Assembly: GCA_001915575.1 (NCBI GenBank)
Contig: MNQT01000024.1
Coordinates: 58,948-122,947 of the forward strand
Length of the DNA stretch: 64,000 nt
Reading direction: 5' to 3'
From: Bacteroides sp. CAG:1060_57_27
GTDB taxonomy: Bacteria > Bacteroidota > Bacteroidia > Bacteroidales > UBA932
Under the pieces are notes generated by a model. It worked only from the letters and a program-made list of their open reading frames with translations, was not told where the DNA came from and did no database searches. Below, piece by piece: positions 61,342 to 64,000 of this stretch; within the stretch, counting starts at the first letter, position 1, and the number at the start of each line of letters is the position of its first letter. Made by a program: the position numbers and the translations under genes.

Positions 61342-61764
61342 TCAGTTTACGGGAGCCACATAGGGCACCTGAGAGTTGATGTCCGATTCTCTGACGGATA
61401 TGATGCCGTCGACTATGTGCTTCTGCATGCCCCTCCAGGGCAGGCGTCCGTTGTACTGCTTGTAGTGCAGTTCGACCATTTTGCCGCTGCACTTCATCAG
61501 AGAGTCCGCCACGGCCTTGTCCACCACCGAGAAGTTGAACTCGTTCGACTGTATGGTCCCGCCGCGGTTCTCGCTGTTGAAGCCGGTCTGGATGAGCCTT
61601 CCCTCGTAGGTCTTCCATACCCAGCCCTTGTACATTATCTGGTTGAGCTCTCCGGCCTTGACGCCTTCGCCGAACACGAAGCAGAACTTGAAATATATGA
61701 ATATCGCAAGCGCCACGGCTATGATTGCGGCCGTCCAGGTGATGATTTTTCCCTTTCTTGTCAT
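61342..61764 (-). CDS. Small single-helix membrane protein, unknown function
   Basis: A 140-residue protein with an N-terminal membrane helix (about residues 8-30, IITWTAAIIAVALAIFIYFKFCFV). The body GEGVKAGELNQIMYKGWVWKTYEGRLIQTGF belongs to a family frequent in Bacteroidales, sometimes mislabelled in databases as 6-phosphogluconate dehydrogenase; it shows no dehydrogenase motif. It is first in the operon with the DPP4-like gene. The promoter is the TATATTTG of repeat copy D (61784-61791, minus), 19 nt upstream. Confidence 0.8.
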   Translation of the reverse strand: MTRKGKIITWTAAIIAVALAIFIYFKFCFVFGEGVKAGELNQIMYKGWVWKTYEGRLIQTGFNSENRGGTIQSNEFNFSVVDKAVADSLMKCSGKMVELHYKQYNGRLPWRGMQKHIVDGIISVRESDINSQVPYVAPVN

Positions 61765-61782
61765 AATATCCGTATTTATGCA

Positions 61783-61925
61783 GCAAATATACTCAGAAGC
61801 CGAGAGCAATGCAAATGAACTTGTTCGCTTTGCATTGCCGAGGCGCACCGGTATATGCGGCGCAGCCGAATTGCGAAGAAGCCGAGAGCAATGCAAGTCT
61901 ACCTGCAACTGCCGGGGCGCGCCGG
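61783..61925 (-). repeat. Structured promoter-bearing repeat, copy D (two tandem units)
   Basis: Minus-strand reading: a degraded unit (61925 to about 61860; GCATTGCTCTCGGCTTCTTCG and linking palindrome CGGCTGCGCCG), then a full unit with hairpin GCAATGCAAA...GTTCATTTGCATTGC, CTCTCGGCTTCTGAG and TATATTTG (61784-61791). Its promoter faces the gene starting at 61764. The arrangement is the same as copy A. Confidence 0.8.
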
Positions 61926-62265
61926 GATATGTGGCCGATGTCTTTGCACTTGGATATTCTCCGGCGTAACACCTTTAGATATTTTCCAGCCAAATAGATA
62001 TTTTCCCGCCAAACACCTTCCACGCCCGGACCCCACTGAGCCGCGTGCAGGGTGTGTGATCGATACCGGTGTGCTCAAATTGACGGTATCCGCCTTAGCT
62101 GCCGGGCTCTCAGGCACTTGCAAGGCATGCCGGTGTGGCGGATGTTTTGCGGGAAGGGTTCACGCCGGCACCGGGAATGCCTCTATGGGGTGGATTTTTC
62201 AGGCTCCCCCGACAAGTCCTTCGCATTTTCAACTTTCCTTTAAGGAGACTGCAATAGGTGGTTTA
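61926..62265. other. Intergenic stretch at the edge of a composition change
   Basis: No gene seen. Three degenerate copies of GATATTyTCCvGCs lie at 61953, 61978 and 61997. GC-rich DNA follows to about 62220, after which base composition drops sharply to AT-rich. Confidence 0.4.
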
Positions 62266-62300
62266 CGATATAAGAAAGCCGCTCGGATTGTGAGCGGCTT
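62266..62300 (-). terminator. Rho-independent terminator of the sigma-factor operon
   Basis: On the minus strand, AAGCCGCTC/GAGCGGCTT forms a 9-bp stem (62292-62300 with 62276-62284) with a 7-nt loop, followed by a T-rich tail (TTCTTAT). It lies 26 nt past the stop at 62327. Confidence 0.75.
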
Positions 62301-62326
62301 ACTTGAAGAGTATGAATAGACTGGAT

Positions 62327-62878
62327 TTATTCCTTTATGGAATTGAGGTCACGGAACAGTTTTACGTATTGCGGCCAATAATGGAATATGCTGTAAACAA
62401 TGCCTAAAATCAGTCCAATTGTCATTATCCAGAAGCCAATACGGTGAAAAGTCCATACGCTCGGCAAAAGAAGGGCGAAAAAGGAAACAAGACACATGCC
62501 GATGAATATTTCACCCGATAAAGTCAGCAACTTGATAGTTGCAGTTTTTGAAAAAAGTTGTTTGGGAGAGAGGACGGCTATGTTGATGCTCTTTAATTTG
62601 CGGTACAGATAAATGTACCATATTGCACCGATAGCGAGGAACGAAGACAGGTATATTTTCAGATAGAGAGGAAACGAGATTGGATTGATGTTGTAGATTG
62701 CCGCAGCCACAAATATAATAGCTACTAAGAGCAAAGATGTATATGCCTTGCGGAATTCTTTTAGTATCTTGGTCTGCGCTGTTTTGGAGGCTGACACGTT
62801 TATCTTTATATCGGTGTTTGTCTTGGCGAGCACCTGCTCAAGCGTTGACATGCTTTTTTTAAGTTCGTTGAGTTTCAT
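62327..62878 (-). CDS. Multi-pass membrane protein downstream of an ECF sigma factor
   Basis: A 183-residue protein with a charged 45-residue cytoplasmic-type N-terminus (MKLNELKKSMSTLEQVLAKTNTDIKINV) and four predicted membrane helices (about 48-63, 70-92, 113-137 and 143-165). It starts 1 nt after the sigma gene's stop. Such small membrane proteins paired with ECF factors often act as anti-sigma factors, but no recognised anti-sigma domain is seen. Codon use is AT-rich, unlike the rest of the window. Confidence 0.75.
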   Translation of the reverse strand: MKLNELKKSMSTLEQVLAKTNTDIKINVSASKTAQTKILKEFRKAYTSLLLVAIIFVAAAIYNINPISFPLYLKIYLSSFLAIGAIWYIYLYRKLKSINIAVLSPKQLFSKTATIKLLTLSGEIFIGMCLVSFFALLLPSVWTFHRIGFWIMTIGLILGIVYSIFHYWPQYVKLFRDLNSIKE

Positions 62879-62879
62879 A

Positions 62880-63371
62880 TTACATCTGTTTTGAAAGTTT
62901 GTCTTTAATACGGTGGATTTTAACTGCAACAGTATTGCGTTTAATGCCAAGTGTATCAGCTATTTCATCATACGAATACTCATCAAGCCAAAGGAGTATG
63001 ATAGCTTTCTCCATATCTTCAAGTCTATTAATTAGTGAGTGTAGAACTTGAAGATTCTCCTTTTGCGCATCGTCAATCTCGGAAAAGAGGTCGAGCAGAC
63101 CAAAATCAACCGATACGGTTTCCATGTTTGATTTTGACGAACGCAAGGCCATGAGTGCCGAATTTACTGCTACCCGATAAATCCATGTAGATATTTTGCT
63201 GTCACCTCGGAATTGTTTTAATCCCAGCCAGATGTTGACATAGATTTCTTGCCGCAGGTCATCAAACGGCAATTTGTCGGTAGCATAGAAATAGCTGACC
63301 TTGTTGATAATTCGGGAGTGCTGCTTTATGAGCGAGGCAAAATCCCTTTCGTTATTTGATGGGTCTGTCAT
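62880..63371 (-). CDS. ECF-family sigma factor, AT-rich
   Basis: A 163-residue sigma-70 protein. Region 2 is in FASLIKQHSRIINKVSYFYATDKLPFDDLRQEIYVNIWLGLKQF plus STWIYRVAVNSALM. Region 4 is in INRLEDMEKAIILLWLDEYSYDEIADTLGIKRNTVAVKIHRIKDKL. ATG 63371 (MTDPSNNERDF) is the best start, although the frame is open farther upstream. It is followed at 1 nt by a membrane partner. Its GC content is clearly lower than the main chromosome, suggesting acquisition. Confidence 0.9.
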   Translation of the reverse strand: MTDPSNNERDFASLIKQHSRIINKVSYFYATDKLPFDDLRQEIYVNIWLGLKQFRGDSKISTWIYRVAVNSALMALRSSKSNMETVSVDFGLLDLFSEIDDAQKENLQVLHSLINRLEDMEKAIILLWLDEYSYDEIADTLGIKRNTVAVKIHRIKDKLSKQM

Positions 63372-63470
63372 ACTTTCATACTTCGTTTGTTTTGCCTCGT
63401 TAGATGCAGATTTAGCCCCGAAAGTTTCATAAACGCGATTTATTTTAGGTATTTTTTTTGTTTCTCTCTG

Positions 63471-63478
63471 CAAAAGTA
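63471..63478 (-). promoter_or_regulatory. -7 box for the AT-rich sigma operon
   Basis: TACTTTTG on the minus strand, about 100 nt upstream of ATG 63371. Confidence 0.45.
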
Positions 63479-64000
63479 GTAATAATCAGGTGAATACATA
63501 CTCTCCATGAATGATATTTGAAGCTATTGTGCTTGTAGGTTCCTCGTTCTCTATTCACTTGGTGGATTGTTAGTCACCTAAATTCGTATTAGCCGACATT
63601 TTTACCTCAATGCGTCCACCACCTACAAAAAAACACTTATCAACTGTTAATATTTAGTTAAATGTTACAGCTCAAACTCAAGTCTTTTCTAAACTTTTCA
63701 TTCCCTCAAAGCAATTTTTTCACTCCCACTTTTCCTTAACTGATAGTTGTACCGTTATTTTCTCATGTGGCTGATATTCAGCGATAAAAGTCATTGAAAA
63801 TCAATTCCACATGCACCATGAGTGAAGTACAAGGCAGGCCTGGCAATCCGGCAGACTTGGCAGTACAGCAACCTGGCATTAGCGGTTGCCGGGCTGCTTC
63901 CGGGTATAATTGACATTTTTGGTTGGTGACAATGACAAAAGTGGTTGGTGGAATGCTGCTGCTTTCCACCAACCACTTGGCTTTTGAAGATAGCATATCA
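63479..64000. other. AT-rich intergenic stretch at right edge with a hairpin
   Basis: No convincing gene. A perfect 13-bp inverted repeat GTGGTTGGTGGAA/TTCCACCAACCAC lies at 63941-63953 and 63964-63976, with a further GGTTGGTG at 63921. A 72-codon minus-strand frame (63778-63996) exists but has no recognisable features. Confidence 0.4.

Noticed and set aside
63778-63996. 72-codon minus-strand frame at the right edge
   Set aside because: No recognisable domain, it includes the two arms of a perfect inverted repeat, and no promoter is seen; it may still be a fragment of a mobile-element gene.

Overview
The window is chromosomal DNA from a GC-rich member of the Bacteroidales. Four things point there: the promoter box TAnnTTTG of the Bacteroidetes primary sigma factor sits in front of many genes; Shine-Dalgarno sequences are essentially absent; the families are typical of the order (S46 dipeptidyl peptidase, clostripain-family lipoprotein, NigD-like, DUF4493/DUF6359-like, golvesin-domain protein, anti-sigma/beta-barrel fusion); and secreted proteins are mostly lipoproteins. 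I cannot fix genus or species. An uncultured gut lineage is plausible.

Layout. 1-4384 is the bulk of a TamB-like gene running off the left edge, divergent from tsaD (4467). Next come a COG2509-type flavoprotein, mnmA, cdd, the small SRP RNA and an HI0933-type flavoprotein. 11.2-14.1 kb is an operon of a NigD-like lipoprotein, an ECF sigma factor and a protein joining an anti-sigma-like cytoplasmic end to an outer-membrane barrel. 14.3-15.5 kb holds rplY-pth. 15.5-19.9 kb holds tetR and a two-gene ABC exporter, followed by tRNA-Ser(GGA). 20-29 kb holds a clostripain-like lipoprotein, xerD, a helix-hairpin-helix protein, rsmI, tdk, a Mom-like acyltransferase, recX, a patatin/beta-barrel (type Vd-like) protein and rlmN. 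29.2-33.0 kb is an accessory patch: one small lipoprotein and three paralogous surface lipoproteins, the first apparently out of frame at a G tract. 33.4-39.2 kb holds recA-trpS and, on the other strand, rnhA-pdxA-DPP11-like. 39.2-48.1 kb holds a PAP2 phosphatase and a five-gene run (TPR, WalJ-like MBL, MsbA-like ABC, VanZ-like, amidase/golvesin). 48.1-61.8 kb holds a degenerate M28 protein, a UmuD'-like protein, umuC, pgi, a DUF4493-type lipoprotein, an M16 peptidase, a MenA-like prenyltransferase, a radical SAM protein and a DPP4-like operon. From about 62.2 kb the DNA becomes AT-rich and carries an ECF sigma factor with a membrane partner; this looks acquired.

The most interesting feature is a structured intergenic repeat in at least four copies (14.1, 20.1, 33.3 and 61.8 kb). 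Each unit is about 70 bp and holds a hairpin whose paired bases change together between copies. Each copy ends in a TATATTTG promoter box pointing into the adjacent gene (rplY-pth, tRNA-Ser, recA-trpS, a peptidase operon). Other leads are a UmuD-like protein lacking both the cleavage segment and the catalytic lysine, the G-tract frameshift, a 191-bp nested palindrome between convergent genes, and an M28 protein lacking metal ligands.
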